64,000 bases of DNA from Nostoc sp. NIES-4103 (GTDB lineage: Bacteria > Cyanobacteriota > Cyanobacteriia > Cyanobacteriales > Nostocaceae). Both the position numbers and the translations under genes were made by a program. Of the stretch, positions 35,761 through 45,214 are shown in pieces. The stretch's first letter is position 1. Every line of letters starts with the position of its first letter. The DNA lies in the NCBI RefSeq assembly GCF_002368335.1, contig NZ_AP018288.1:2272183-2336182 (forward strand), given 5' to 3'. The notes below the pieces were generated by a model. That model did not search any database, had not been told where the DNA came from, and saw only the letters and a list, made by a program, of their open reading frames with translations.

Positions 35761-36261
35761 TTAGGCAGGAATGAACTTGAGTGCGACACCGTTCATACAG
35801 TAGCGTTTGCCAGTGGGTGCAGGGCCGTCATCAAACACATGACCCAAGTGTCCGCCACAGCGATGACAATGCACTTCAATTCTGGTCATAAACAACGACC
35901 GATCTACAGTAGTAGCGATCGCGCCTTCAATTGGTTGAAAAAAACTAGGCCAGCCCGTACCACTGTTAAATTTGGTATCAGATGTAAACAACGGCAGTTC
36001 ACAACCAGCACACACATAAGTGCCTTCAGCATATTGCTTATCAAGTGGGCTGGTGAAAGCCCGTTCCGTTCCATGTTTCCGCAATACACGAAATTGTTCC
36101 GGCGATAAAATTGTCCGCCACTCTTGTTCAGTTTTGTTAATTTCAAACTCAGTATTAGAAGTTGCCATGTTTTCCGACCTCTGATTGATATTGATATAAC
36201 GTGATAAAAAGGCAGCACCAACTAATACAGCGCTAGCCTCTAAAAAATAGCGTTTGTTCAT
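35761..36261 (-). CDS. msrB: Peptide-methionine (R)-S-oxide reductase
   Basis: Reduces methionine-R-sulfoxide in oxidised proteins. The domain shows WRTILSPEQFRVLRKHGTERAFTSPL, zinc-binding CAGC and CHRC pairs, GTGWPSFFQP, and catalytic Cys in RYCMNGVALKF. A hydrophobic N-terminal stretch after KRYFLEASAVLVGAAFLSR suggests export or membrane attachment, so it may serve periplasmic or thylakoid-lumen proteins. ATG 36261 preferred; 36279 would add six residues. Confidence 0.93.
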   Translation of the reverse strand: MNKRYFLEASAVLVGAAFLSRYININQRSENMATSNTEFEINKTEQEWRTILSPEQFRVLRKHGTERAFTSPLDKQYAEGTYVCAGCELPLFTSDTKFNSGTGWPSFFQPIEGAIATTVDRSLFMTRIEVHCHRCGGHLGHVFDDGPAPTGKRYCMNGVALKFIPA

Positions 36262-36279
36262 ACATCTATTATTTTCCAA

Positions 36280-36508
36280 TTCAGCGCCAATCTACTCTAG
36301 TAGAGATATCACCCATCTAAACCTGACTTTTCACGGTATGTAAAAAAGGAGTGAGGGTGTAGGGTGTAGGGTGTAGGGTGTGGAATGTGGGGTGTAGGAA
36401 ATTACGAAGAACAAGGTTCTGTATGTTGCAAAACCGATTAAGTTAAAAGCTTTTATCTTTGCCTTCAGCTGACAGCAGGCATTTTTGTAACTAGCAACTT
36501 CTTGGGTG
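36280..36508. other. Intergenic region with a GTGTAGG tandem repeat
   Basis: Contains GTGTAGGGTGTAGG units (36353-36400). The flanking CACGGTATGTAAAAAAGGAG sequence resembles 18050-18080. No gene. Confidence 0.5.
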
Positions 36509-36509
36509 A

Positions 36510-36568
36510 AAAAAATCCCCCAGCCAGTGTTAGCCAGCCAGGGGAGTTAATTATCAGGGTGCATCTAC
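36510..36568 (-). ncRNA. nsiR1: NsiR1-type small RNA, unit 1
   Basis: Tandem unit 1. On the minus strand a TCCGGA box (36600-36605) lies about 35 nt before the predicted start, then GGTAGATGCACCCTGATAAT and a terminator whose arms UCCCCUGGCUGG and CUGGCUGGGGGA pair over 12 bp before a T-run. This matches NsiR1, the HetR-dependent, nitrogen-stress-induced RNA encoded in tandem copies upstream of hetF. Start position is estimated from the box spacing. Confidence 0.88.
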
Positions 36569-36631
36569 CAATTATGTGTTCGCATCTAAAACAGCATCTT
36601 CCGGATAAATCTCTGATAATCGGTGATTGTG

Positions 36632-36692
36632 AAAAAAAAATCCCCCAGCCAGTGTTAGCCAGCCAGGGGAGTTAATTATCAGGGTGCATCTA
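36632..36692 (-). ncRNA. nsiR1: NsiR1-type small RNA, unit 2
   Basis: Second unit, nearly identical to unit 1 with the same terminator and a TCCGGA box at 36725-36730. ATTATCAG in the RNA and CTGATAAT upstream of the box are complementary in units 1 and 2. Confidence 0.88.
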
Positions 36693-36756
36693 CCAATTAT
36701 TTGTTCGCATCTAAAACAGCATCTTCCGGATAAATCTCTGATAATCGGTGGTTGTG

Positions 36757-36818
36757 AAAAAAAAATCCCCCAGCCAGTGTTAGCCAGCCAGGGGAGTTAG
36801 TTATCAGGGTGCATCTAC
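36757..36818 (-). ncRNA. nsiR1: NsiR1-type small RNA, unit 3
   Basis: Third unit; box at 36850-36855. The terminator is unchanged; the promoter region differs from units 1 and 2 (CACCTTCCGGATAAATGTTT on the plus strand), grouping it with unit 4. Confidence 0.88.
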
Positions 36819-36892
36819 CAATTATTTGTTCGCAGCTCAAACAGCACCTTCCGGATAAATGTTTCATAATATGGTTGTTGGTGATGCCCTTT

Positions 36893-36951
36893 AAAAAAAT
36901 CCCCCAGCCAGTGTTAGCCAGCCAGGGGAGTTAGTTATCAGGGTGCATCTA
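36893..36951 (-). ncRNA. nsiR1: NsiR1-type small RNA, unit 4
   Basis: Fourth unit; box at 36984-36989; same RNA body and terminator as units 1-3. Confidence 0.88.
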
Positions 36952-37150
36952 CCAATTATTTGTTCACAACTCAAACAGCGCCTTCCGGATAAATGTTTCA
37001 TAATCATGGTTGTAACTGCTATTAAGTATAAAAAAAAACAGTTAATATTAATCAGTTTGGCAATTTAATTCTCAAGGAGCAATTTTTTATTCAGTTGCAT
37101 TCTGTGGTCAAGAATGCTTGTCTTGGTGGTTGTGACTGTTTACCAAAATT

Positions 37151-37208
37151 AAAAAAACCCCCAATAGGCATCAGCCAACTAGGGGAGTTGAAGATCAAGG
37201 TGCATCTA
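37151..37208 (-). ncRNA. nsiR1: Divergent NsiR1-type RNA, antisense to the hetF leader
   Basis: Fifth unit, closest to hetF. The TCCGGA box (37241-37246) and GGTAGATGCACC start are conserved. The terminator arms have changed to CCCCUAGUUGGC and GCCUAUUGGGG, still largely paired and followed by T7. It is transcribed against the hetF leader, as reported for the first NsiR1 copy in Nostoc sp. PCC 7120, so the RNAs may act on hetF mRNA by base pairing. Confidence 0.8.
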
Positions 37209-37223
37209 CCAATAAGGTGTTCT

Positions 37224-37394
37224 ATGCCGATGCCAACCAATCCGGATAAAGTTGTAGAAGCACAAAAAGCAAAACAACTGAGTTTAGAAACATTAAGTAG
37301 CAGGATGCATCTAAGGTATCAGAAGGAGCGAAAAATCGACTTGAAACTTTCGCGTTTCCAATTAAATTTAGGAGGCAAACAGGAGAAGCTGTGA
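37224..37394 (+). CDS. Possible small protein translationally coupled to hetF
   Basis: A 56-codon frame (MPMPTNPDKVVEAQKAKQLSLETLSSRMHLRYQKERKIDLKLSRFQLNLGGKQEKL) whose TGA overlaps the hetF GTG in the arrangement GTGA. It is basic and helical. The frame extends upstream to 37095, but that part is only the divergent NsiR1 unit read in sense. The ATG lies between the antisense RNA start and the TCCGGA box. It may be a leader peptide or chance; no family recognised. Confidence 0.4.
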   Translation: MPMPTNPDKVVEAQKAKQLSLETLSSRMHLRYQKERKIDLKLSRFQLNLGGKQEKL

Positions 37395-39919
37395 CTCAGG
37401 AATTCCACATTTCGGTAACTCCTGTAGGGCAAAATGACTACTTGGTGCGAACAGAACGAGTCGCGCCTGGAGTGCCATTGGCAGAAGAACTTGTGACTTG
37501 GCCTGTGGGTGAGTGGTTGGCGGCGGCTGGTTATCTGATGAATGACCCATTAAAGTCGGTATTGCAAGGTGATGTGTTACCTTTTGGCGGGCGCGAAAGT
37601 GACATCGCCAGGAACTCTGTCAACTTGGTGGCATTGGGTCAGCAGTTTTATAACGCACTGTTTCAAGGTACTCTCAGAGATAGTTGGATTACTGCCCAAG
37701 GTATTGCCCAAAACCATCAACAAGTACTGCGTCTGCGCTTGGGGTTAAAGGATACAAGGTTAGCACGTCTGCCTTGGGAAGTTATGCACGCAGGCGATCG
37801 CCCCGTCGCCACTGGCCCTTATGTTGCTTTTTCTCGCTACCAAAGCGGAATTCTGGCATCAGCATCTCGCTTTCCATCGAGAAACATACCAAAATTAGCA
37901 CAAGAAGATGGTGTAAAAGTCTTGATGGTACTTGCGTCTCCCCCAGATCAAGTACGCCTTGACCTTCTTAAACAAGAAGCTATCAGACTGCAAGCAGAAT
38001 TAAGTAGGAGTATACCACGGACTGCCGAAAATGGCAATCATTTACCCGAAATTGAACTCACTCTGCTAGACCAGCCAGGGCGGGAAGAATTGACGCAAGC
38101 TTTAGAGCAAGGAAGATACCATGTTCTGCACTACTCCGGTCACAGTAGCTTAGGGCCGAACGGTGGAGAAATTTATCTAGTTAGTAGTAGAACTGGTTTA
38201 ACAGAAACCCTCAGTGGCGATGATTTAGCAGGTTTGCTCGTTAACAATAACATTCAAATGGCAGTGTTTAACTCCTGCTGGGGAGCATACACCGCTACAT
38301 CCGAGATTGTTGGGGAAACAGGTGAACGTAACCTCACAGAAAGTTTAGTCAAGCGCGGGATCAGAAGCGTGTTGGCTATGTCAGAACGTATTCCTGATGA
38401 AGTCGCGCTGACGCTGACACAATTGTTTTACCGCAACCTCAGTCAGGGATATCCTGTAGATTTATGTGTCAGTCGGGTGCGTCAGGGATTAATTTCTGCT
38501 TATGGTTCTCACCAAACTTACTGGGCGTTACCGATTTTGTATCTCCAGCCAGAGTTTGATGGTTTTCTGTTTTCGGAAACTTCTTTCAATACAAATGCGG
38601 AGTCACTGAACGATTATAGACCGCCTTTCAAGTCAACTCCCCCAGCGATGTACTCTGGGATGGTGGATGATATTGAAGACATGCATTTACCAATCGACGA
38701 CATGATCCCCTCTGGTTTGGTTCATGATTCTTCTGGGCTGGATTGGTTAGGTGAGGATACTTGGGGCGATCTGGTTGATGAAATTGAGTATGATGACCCA
38801 ACCTATGCAGAAGATTCGGCTTTGGTTTCAGATTTGTTTCGTCAGCTAGATAACCAAAAAGCAGGAAATGAGCAACCTGAACCTGCTACAACTGAGGAGA
38901 TTACACCACAGATTAGAGAAAATAACCTTCCACAAGCACAGACTTCTTTTGAAATTACTGGTTTTAATAGGCAATTAGGAACTAGGGGAGAAATTCCCGA
39001 AGCGATAACTGAAGCTAGCCGGAATTTTGCAGCAGATGAGGATAATTCTTTGCTGACCTCATCACCAAAAGTTTCATTGAAATCTCGTGTTCGTCGTCAA
39101 CTACGACCGATTTTAGGCATTGTGGGAGTAAGTGCGATCGCAGCTGCTTTTGGTTTAGGTTGGTGGTGGCAAAATCGACAACCACAATTGCTGAATATAC
39201 CAGTAGTTGCTCCTAAGTCTTCGTCTAATGCGGGCGACCCTAAAGTTGATTTAAAGAAGGCTGCTACTGGAATTGTGACTGCTACTGCTACGGAAAAATT
39301 AAGCCAAGGCAACTTACAAGCCGGGCTGGTTGCTGTGGAAGAATTACTGAATCGTGGTGCATTTGCTGCTGCTGAAACTGCCCTAAATTTGATACCGTCA
39401 AAGCAAGCTGAGGATGCAGCCGTCAACTTTCTCAAAGGGCGATTAGCATGGCAGTTTCTCCAAATTGGGGACAAGAAATATAGTATTGATGATGCCCGCC
39501 GTTACTGGGAAAGTGCTGTCAAGGCTCAACCAGAATCGCTGATGTATAATAATGCTTTGGGCTTTGCCTACTACGCAGAAGGTAATCTTAACCGCGCCAA
39601 TGATGCTTGGTTTAAAGCTTTAAATTTAGCTCTCAAACAGCAAAACACAGCCTCTGCCGCACAAGTATCTTTGAAAGCAACTGTACCTCCAGATGGTTTA
39701 ACTTCTTATGCTGGTTTAGCCATTGGATTGTATAAAGCTGCACTGAATCAAAGTGGTAGTAAACAAACACAATATTTGAATGAAGCTATCAAGTTACGAC
39801 AAACGGTAATTATAGGCGATCCAGTAAATTTTCAAGTAAATAAATTGAGTAACAATTGGCTATGGACAGAAAAGGCAATATCAGACTGGCGATCGTTGCT
39901 TAAAGAAAAAAGTGAATAG
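37391..39919 (+). CDS. hetF: HetF, CHAT-domain protease for heterocyst differentiation
   Basis: An 842-residue protein. The N-terminal region (EFHISVTPVGQNDYLVRTERVAPGVPLAEELVTWPV) leads into a CHAT caspase-like domain with the His of VLHYSGHSSLG (residue about 255) and the Cys of MAVFNSCWGAY (about 300), the predicted catalytic pair. A variable acidic linker, one membrane segment (ILGIVGVSAIAAAFGLGWWW, about residue 575) and a C-terminal TPR-like region (NNALGFAYYAEGNLNRANDAW) follow. In Nostoc sp. PCC 7120 HetF is required for heterocyst formation and keeps HetR/PatA levels and cell size in check. Start GTG 37391 is supported by AGGAGA seven bases upstream. The NsiR1 array upstream confirms the identity. 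Confidence 0.95.
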   Translation: MTQEFHISVTPVGQNDYLVRTERVAPGVPLAEELVTWPVGEWLAAAGYLMNDPLKSVLQGDVLPFGGRESDIARNSVNLVALGQQFYNALFQGTLRDSWITAQGIAQNHQQVLRLRLGLKDTRLARLPWEVMHAGDRPVATGPYVAFSRYQSGILASASRFPSRNIPKLAQEDGVKVLMVLASPPDQVRLDLLKQEAIRLQAELSRSIPRTAENGNHLPEIELTLLDQPGREELTQALEQGRYHVLHYSGHSSLGPNGGEIYLVSSRTGLTETLSGDDLAGLLVNNNIQMAVFNSCWGAYTATSEIVGETGERNLTESLVKRGIRSVLAMSERIPDEVALTLTQLFYRNLSQGYPVDLCVSRVRQGLISAYGSHQTYWALPILYLQPEFDGFLFSETSFNTNAESLNDYRPPFKSTPPAMYSGMVDDIEDMHLPIDDMIPSGLVHDSSGLDWLGEDTWGDLVDEIEYDDPTYAEDSALVSDLFRQLDNQKAGNEQPEPATTEEITPQIRENNLPQAQTSFEITGFNRQLGTRGEIPEAITEASRNFAADEDNSLLTSSPKVSLKSRVRRQLRPILGIVGVSAIAAAFGLGWWWQNRQPQLLNIPVVAPKSSSNAGDPKVDLKKAATGIVTATATEKLSQGNLQAGLVAVEELLNRGAFAAAETALNLIPSKQAEDAAVNFLKGRLAWQFLQIGDKKYSIDDARRYWESAVKAQPESLMYNNALGFAYYAEGNLNRANDAWFKALNLALKQQNTASAAQVSLKATVPPDGLTSYAGLAIGLYKAALNQSGSKQTQYLNEAIKLRQTVIIGDPVNFQVNKLSNNWLWTEKAISDWRSLLKEKSE

Positions 39920-41022
39920 TCGGCATAATTCGTAATTGTTTACCCCACGACTGAAGTCGCTTGCTCTGAAATCAGGAAGAAGTTTTCTTGTTTTCCATAA
40001 CTCAAGTTAGTTGCTCTGTATCCTAAATTAATTACGAACTACGAATTAGTAATTATTTGGTCAACTGATTTTAGATTTGGGATTGTGAAAGAGGTAAGGA
40101 TTCAGGTTGCAGAAAAAGGAATGAGCGAAGGATAGGCAATTACATGACCAACACATGGGCGTAATGCCTCTCTAAAGGAATCGATAATTGCTTAACCAGT
40201 CTATTAAGGGCTTCCAGAAATTAAATTATTCAATTTTCACAGGGAAGACTAATTGTAAAATTCTTCCTCTTCTGCCTCCTCTACTCCTCTGCTTGCCTTT
40301 GAAGAACTTTTGGGTATTTTTGATCATGATGAAATAGCTATAGATATAATGTTCAACATTTTCATAAAATTTATGTAAAGGTAAAACAGGGACAAACTAA
40401 AAAAGTAGCCTAGATAGTTTATATAAATCGCTGATTTATTAATCCTGTATTTTCTATCTATAGGTAGATTTTTTTTGGAAATATAAAATTATTAAAAATT
40501 ACATGAATTCAAATTTAAAAAACAACTTAATATTTTACAAATTGTGTATTAAGAAATTTAAATTTTGATAAAAAATATTTTAATTTCATTAGCAAAAATA
40601 TTTAAGAATTAATTAAAAGATTAGAAATCATATTTTTTTACAAATTTAAGATTTAGTAAAGTAATTTACTTGTGATTCACCTCATGATAAAAAATAACTG
40701 GTGAACAGCTAAGACTAACTTATTAGCTGTAAAGGTGAGCCTCTAAAATTACACAGGTACAAACACAGGGCTAAATGCATCTTGGCGACAAGGAAATCCT
40801 ATTTTTAAGAAAGCCCAGATTAATCGCATTAAGTTATGCTTTTTGACAAAAATCTAGGTATCGCTTTGAGGTTGGGAAAATAAATCAAAAGAGAAATAGT
40901 GATTTTTTTGTTGCTTCTTAATCTTGGTTATGATCAAGAATACTTTAGGCATGTTAGCTCTGGATAAAAGCAAGAGGTAAACGATTAAAAAGATTTTTAC
41001 TTAATTCAAATCGGAGAAATTT
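39920..41022. other. Intergenic region, about 1.1 kb
   Basis: No gene recognised. It includes a partial AGGG-CTTCCA element (40207-40322) and very AT-rich sequence at 40340-40680. The last 60 bp provides the ribosome site (CGGAGAAATTT) for the RTX gene. Confidence 0.5.
40207..40322. repeat. AGGG-CTTCCA element, truncated copy
   Basis: AGGGCTTCCAGAAATTAAAT and the following about 90 bp match the left part of the element at 35588-35723, including AAATTCTTCCTC, but the complementary right end is missing. Confidence 0.6.
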
Positions 41023-43551
41023 ATGGCAATTATCATTGGAATTGAGCAACCAGAAAACTTAATTGGCACAATTTATAATGACAACATCAAAGGCTTGGGT
41101 GGTGATGACACACTAATTGGGGATAGTGGCAACGACACATTGGATGGTGGCACCGGTAACGATAGCTTGAAAGGAGGGGCAGGTAACGATACTTATATCG
41201 TTGATAGCATTGGAGATATTGTCAGTGAAGATAATGGCAATGGAGGTAATGCAGGCGGAGTTGATACAGTCAAGTCATCCGTTGACTGGACGTTAGGTGC
41301 TTATCTAGAAAACCTCACCCTCACAGGCACAACAGCGATTAACGGCAATGGCAATGCACTCAATAACTGGATTATAGGTAATTCTGGCAGTAATACTCTT
41401 TCTGGTGGAGATGGTAATGACAGCATCAGAGGTTTTGCTGGAAATGACACAATCTATGGAGATGCAGGAAACGACAAGCTTGACGGTGGCAATGGCAATG
41501 ATTATCTCCAAGATAGCCAAGGAAATAACAGTCTGTGCGGTGGTACTGGGGATGATTGGTTAAATGTTTATGGTTCCTCTGGAAACAATCTTCTCGATGG
41601 TGGTTCAGGAAATGATTTTCTTTCTGCTAGCTATTCCAGTGGCAATAATACTTTAAATGGTGGTAGTGGCAATGATCAGTTATCTTTTGACTCATCCTCT
41701 GGAAACAATGTTCTCAATGGTGGTGCTGGGGATGATTGGTTAGATGTTTATGGGTCTTCTGGAAACAATGTTCTCAATGTTCTCAATGGTGGCTCTGGAA
41801 ATGACAATCTTTCTGCTAGCAATCCTGATGGAAACAGTACCCTAAATGGTGGTGCAGGCGATGATTCCTTAAATATCTACAATTCCTATAGTTCCGGTAT
41901 AAGAACTCTAAATGGTGGAGAAGGTAACGATTCTTTATCTATCAATTTAGAATATTCTAGCGCTGTGATCACAACTTTAGATGAAACCACCAATTCTGGC
42001 ACAATTACAAAAAACGGTCTTGTAATTAACTTTGAAAATATCGAGACTTTTTTTATTACTGGTACAGAATACGGTGATAGTTTATTGGGGGGAAATGGCA
42101 ACGATTCCTTAAACGGACGTGTTGGTGATGACACTATCAAGGGTGGCGCTGGCGACGATACTTTAGCTACGTATTATTACGGCAACAAACTAGTAGATGG
42201 TGGTGCAGGTAACGATTTGTTAGAGGCTTCTTTCTACCGTACTCAAGCGGGAATCGTTACCACTTTAGACTCAACCACTACTAATGGCACGATTACATCT
42301 GGCAGTTCTGAGCTGAATTTCCAGAATATTGAGCGCTTCGACATCAGCGGTACACGATACAGTGATAGTTTACAGGGGGGAAATGGCAACGATTCCTTTA
42401 CCGGAGACTTTGGTGGTGATGACACTATCAAGGGTGGCGCAGGCGACGACACTATATCTATGTATGGTTACGGTAACAGCATAGCAGATGGTGGTGCAGG
42501 TTACGATGTTTTATACGGTGTTTTCTACAATACTGTAGAGGGAATCTTCACCACTTTAGACTCAACCACTAACAATGGCACGATTACATTTGGCATCTAT
42601 CAGCTGAGCTTTGAGAATTTTGAGCGCTTTGAAATCAGCGGTACAGACTACACTGATAGTTTACAGGGGGGAAATGGCAACGATTTACTCAGCGGTCGCA
42701 ATCGTGGTGATGACACTATCAAGGGTGGCGCTGGTAACGATTCGTTGTATGCTGACTATTCAACAGGCGATAACTTACTCGATGGTGGCGATGGTAATGA
42801 TTATATCTATGCCTCTGGTTTTGTCTTCCGCGAGGACAGGTATTATGGCACTAGAACCTCTGGCAATAACACACTACTTGGTGGCGCTGGTGACGATGAG
42901 TTGTATATTGACTATTCAACGGGTGATAACCTACTCGATGGTGGTGATGGCAACGATATTCTTTACGCCTCTGGTGATTCTGATGCCTTTTACTATGGCC
43001 TTAATGCTTCTGGCAATAACACCCTACTCGGTGGTGCTGGTGATGATAACTTAAATATCACCTATTCATTAGGCTATAACATACTTGATGGTGGCGATAG
43101 CAATGATTATCTTGATGCTAGGGGTGCATCTGGTAATAATACCCTCAATGGTGGCGCTGGGGATGACTCCATCTATGGTGGTTCTGGTTTAGATCTTCTC
43201 ACAGGTGGCGGCGGTAATGATATAGTCATGGGCTATGATGGCATTGATACCTTTGGCTTCAATAGTTACACTGAAGGTATTGATAGTCTTTATGACTTCG
43301 ATGCTACTAGTGAAATCATTCAAGTATCGGCTGATGGTTTTGGTGGTGGCTTATCGATAGGTTCACTATTAGCTAGTCAGTTTACCCTTGGCACAACTGC
43401 GACGACAGATACTCAGCGATTTATCTATGACAACGCTATAGGGGCATTGTATTTCGACCGAGATGGCAGTGGTGGTGCGTTTAGTCAAGTACAATTTGCA
43501 CAACTCTATAGTGGCGTTTCATTAACCGAAAACAATTTTGTGGTTGTTTAA
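41023..43551 (+). CDS. RTX calcium-binding repeat protein
   Basis: An 842-residue protein made mostly of hemolysin-type nonapeptide repeats (GGxGxDxLx: GGDDTLIGDSGNDTLDGGTGNDSLKGG ...), which bind calcium between turns. Three longer blocks (TTLDSTTxNGTITxG ... FENxERFxISGTxYxDSLQGGNGND) separate the repeats. The C-terminus (GGGGNDIVMGYDGIDTFGFNSYTEGIDSLYDFDATSEIIQV ... ALYFDRDGSGG) is the usual end of cyanobacterial type I secretion substrates. No signal peptide is seen; no transporter genes are next to it. Enzymatic activity is not apparent. Repeats at DNA level may expand or contract. Confidence 0.9.
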   Translation: MAIIIGIEQPENLIGTIYNDNIKGLGGDDTLIGDSGNDTLDGGTGNDSLKGGAGNDTYIVDSIGDIVSEDNGNGGNAGGVDTVKSSVDWTLGAYLENLTLTGTTAINGNGNALNNWIIGNSGSNTLSGGDGNDSIRGFAGNDTIYGDAGNDKLDGGNGNDYLQDSQGNNSLCGGTGDDWLNVYGSSGNNLLDGGSGNDFLSASYSSGNNTLNGGSGNDQLSFDSSSGNNVLNGGAGDDWLDVYGSSGNNVLNVLNGGSGNDNLSASNPDGNSTLNGGAGDDSLNIYNSYSSGIRTLNGGEGNDSLSINLEYSSAVITTLDETTNSGTITKNGLVINFENIETFFITGTEYGDSLLGGNGNDSLNGRVGDDTIKGGAGDDTLATYYYGNKLVDGGAGNDLLEASFYRTQAGIVTTLDSTTTNGTITSGSSELNFQNIERFDISGTRYSDSLQGGNGNDSFTGDFGGDDTIKGGAGDDTISMYGYGNSIADGGAGYDVLYGVFYNTVEGIFTTLDSTTNNGTITFGIYQLSFENFERFEISGTDYTDSLQGGNGNDLLSGRNRGDDTIKGGAGNDSLYADYSTGDNLLDGGDGNDYIYASGFVFREDRYYGTRTSGNNTLLGGAGDDELYIDYSTGDNLLDGGDGNDILYASGDSDAFYYGLNASGNNTLLGGAGDDNLNITYSLGYNILDGGDSNDYLDARGASGNNTLNGGAGDDSIYGGSGLDLLTGGGGNDIVMGYDGIDTFGFNSYTEGIDSLYDFDATSEIIQVSADGFGGGLSIGSLLASQFTLGTTATTDTQRFIYDNAIGALYFDRDGSGGAFSQVQFAQLYSGVSLTENNFVVV

Positions 43552-43743
43552 TTGTGATAAATAGGTCAAGTTGGGAATTTAGTACCAGATTTTACGGCAT
43601 TTAATTCCAAGCCACCAAATCAAACAACAAGCAAGGAAGCAGGGGAGAGTTCTTGTACAAGTTCTTTCCTCTGTGCCCCTCTGCTTAAGAGATTATCCGA
43701 ACCGGATTGTAACACACCCTACTGCTATTTGAAATTTACTGAA

Positions 43744-44268
43744 TTACGAATTAGAACCATATTTATTGAATACTCCTACTCTGCCTTTGGAAGCAAAAGA
43801 AAATACAGTAAACGGGTCTTTTTGATTTCCTATTTCCATTCCTGGTGTTCCTACAGGCATTTGAGGTACAGTTAAGCCTGCAATTTTTGGCTTTTCTGCT
43901 AGCAGACGTTTAATATCGTCTGCTGGTACATGTCCTTCTATGACATATCCATTGATAATTGCTGTGTGACAAGAGGTCAAGTTATTGGGGATGTTGTACT
44001 TTTGTTTAACTTGTTCGATGTCAGTTGTGGGTATATTTTTAACTGCAAAACCTTGCTCTTTTAAGTGGTTCATCCACTTGCCACAACAGGTACATTCAGG
44101 ACTGTTATATACAGTGGCATTTGGAAAAACAGTTTGAGCATAACTTATAGGTGCATTGCTTGCAAAAATACTCAATATGCCTACTGTTATACAAATAGTT
44201 ATTATGACTCTGGCAATTATATGCCGCCAGTTAATGAGATGTGAAAATAATTTGGCGTATTTAGACAT
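43744..44268 (-). CDS. DUF411 domain protein, putative metal-binding
   Basis: A 174-residue protein with an N-terminal membrane/signal segment (IIARVIITICITVGILSIFASNAPISYA) and a DUF411 domain: VYNSPECTCCGKWMNHLKEQGF, SCHTAIINGYVIEGHVPADDIKRLL, GLTVPQMPVGTPGME. The CTCC motif and the conserved Cys/His suggest copper or thiol chemistry in the periplasm; members often sit near copper-resistance genes, none of which is visible here. Confidence 0.88.
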   Translation of the reverse strand: MSKYAKLFSHLINWRHIIARVIITICITVGILSIFASNAPISYAQTVFPNATVYNSPECTCCGKWMNHLKEQGFAVKNIPTTDIEQVKQKYNIPNNLTSCHTAIINGYVIEGHVPADDIKRLLAEKPKIAGLTVPQMPVGTPGMEIGNQKDPFTVFSFASKGRVGVFNKYGSNS

Positions 44269-44353
44269 AAATTATCACTCAATTATAAGTTGTATGGGCA
44301 CACAGCTAGCTGTGCGCCCCTACCGTTGACTAATGAATGTTATCAGTAATAAA

Positions 44354-45082
44354 TTAAAACCGGACTTTGTACAAGTCAAATAATTCTCCTGATTGACGTG
44401 TCACTACTTTAGCACCAGCGGCTTTAATTGTTTTTTCCCACTCAACTACAGGTTCTAAAAACACCTCAGCACCTAAATAGGTTTCTAAAACTGCCCAATC
44501 TTCTGCTAAGGGTTGTTGTGAATTGAGGATGTCAAATACAAATTGTCCATTTGGTTTTAATACTCGTTTGACTTCATCCAAGACACTACTCCAATATTCC
44601 AGGGGATAATAACAACTAAATCCTGTGGCGATCGCTAAATCAAACTGGTCTGATGAGTAGTTTAATTGATACGCTGGGCCTAACTCAACTCCCTTGAATA
44701 GCTTTGAGTTCAACTGCGAACCACGGGAATTCAAAGTCTCCTGTGCTACAGTACTGATTTCTTGTCCATAAAAATATGCTTGCCAATCTCGCCAAGGATA
44801 GATTAAAAAGCTGACACCGCAGCCTATATCTAAACAATGTTGATTTTTTTGAGGTTGAGCAATTTCCCAAAAAGGAGATACAATTCTCCCTGTCAATATG
44901 CCAGAAATCCATTCTTGATATATTGGCATTTCCTTGACTTCTGGTGGTAAGTCAAAGGTTTTGTTTTGATACTGCTGGTTAAAGCGATATGCTACTTGCG
45001 CTTCCCGTTTTTGCCATTTTTCCGAAAGTGTGTAAGGTGTGTTTGAGGCAAACAGACGACTTTGAAACGGCTTTTTAGACAT
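44354..45082 (-). CDS. Class I SAM-dependent methyltransferase
   Basis: A 242-residue methyltransferase. Motif I is HCLDIGCGVSFLIYPWRDW, followed by QEISTVAQETLNSRG, FDLAIATGFSCYYPLEYW and VLKPNGQFVFDI. The region before motif I (EVKEMPIYQEWISGILTGRIVSPFWEIAQP) is specific to a cyanobacterial subgroup whose substrate is not known. Divergent from the SDR gene at 45215. Confidence 0.85.
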   Translation of the reverse strand: MSKKPFQSRLFASNTPYTLSEKWQKREAQVAYRFNQQYQNKTFDLPPEVKEMPIYQEWISGILTGRIVSPFWEIAQPQKNQHCLDIGCGVSFLIYPWRDWQAYFYGQEISTVAQETLNSRGSQLNSKLFKGVELGPAYQLNYSSDQFDLAIATGFSCYYPLEYWSSVLDEVKRVLKPNGQFVFDILNSQQPLAEDWAVLETYLGAEVFLEPVVEWEKTIKAAGAKVVTRQSGELFDLYKVRF

Positions 45083-45214
45083 ATGGTAGGGGACTGGGGA
45101 TTAGGTACTGGGTACTGGGTGAAAAGTCTTTTTGTGTCTAAGTTTTATCATCTGTTGATGTTCTAACGACCTTGGCTGTTGCTATATATAGTGTAGACAA
45201 ACTAGCACAAATAA

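Noticed and set aside
36509..36990. Tandem about 125-bp repeats as a possible CRISPR array
   Set aside because: The units are far too long, have no spacers and no cas genes; each is a complete NsiR1 promoter-RNA-terminator unit.
37095..37394. A 99-codon version of the frame before hetF
   Set aside because: Its first 43 codons are the sense strand of the divergent NsiR1 unit; only the part from ATG 37224 could be an independent coding sequence.
41305..43054. Other frames over the RTX gene
   Set aside because: Shadows of a repetitive, strongly biased coding sequence.
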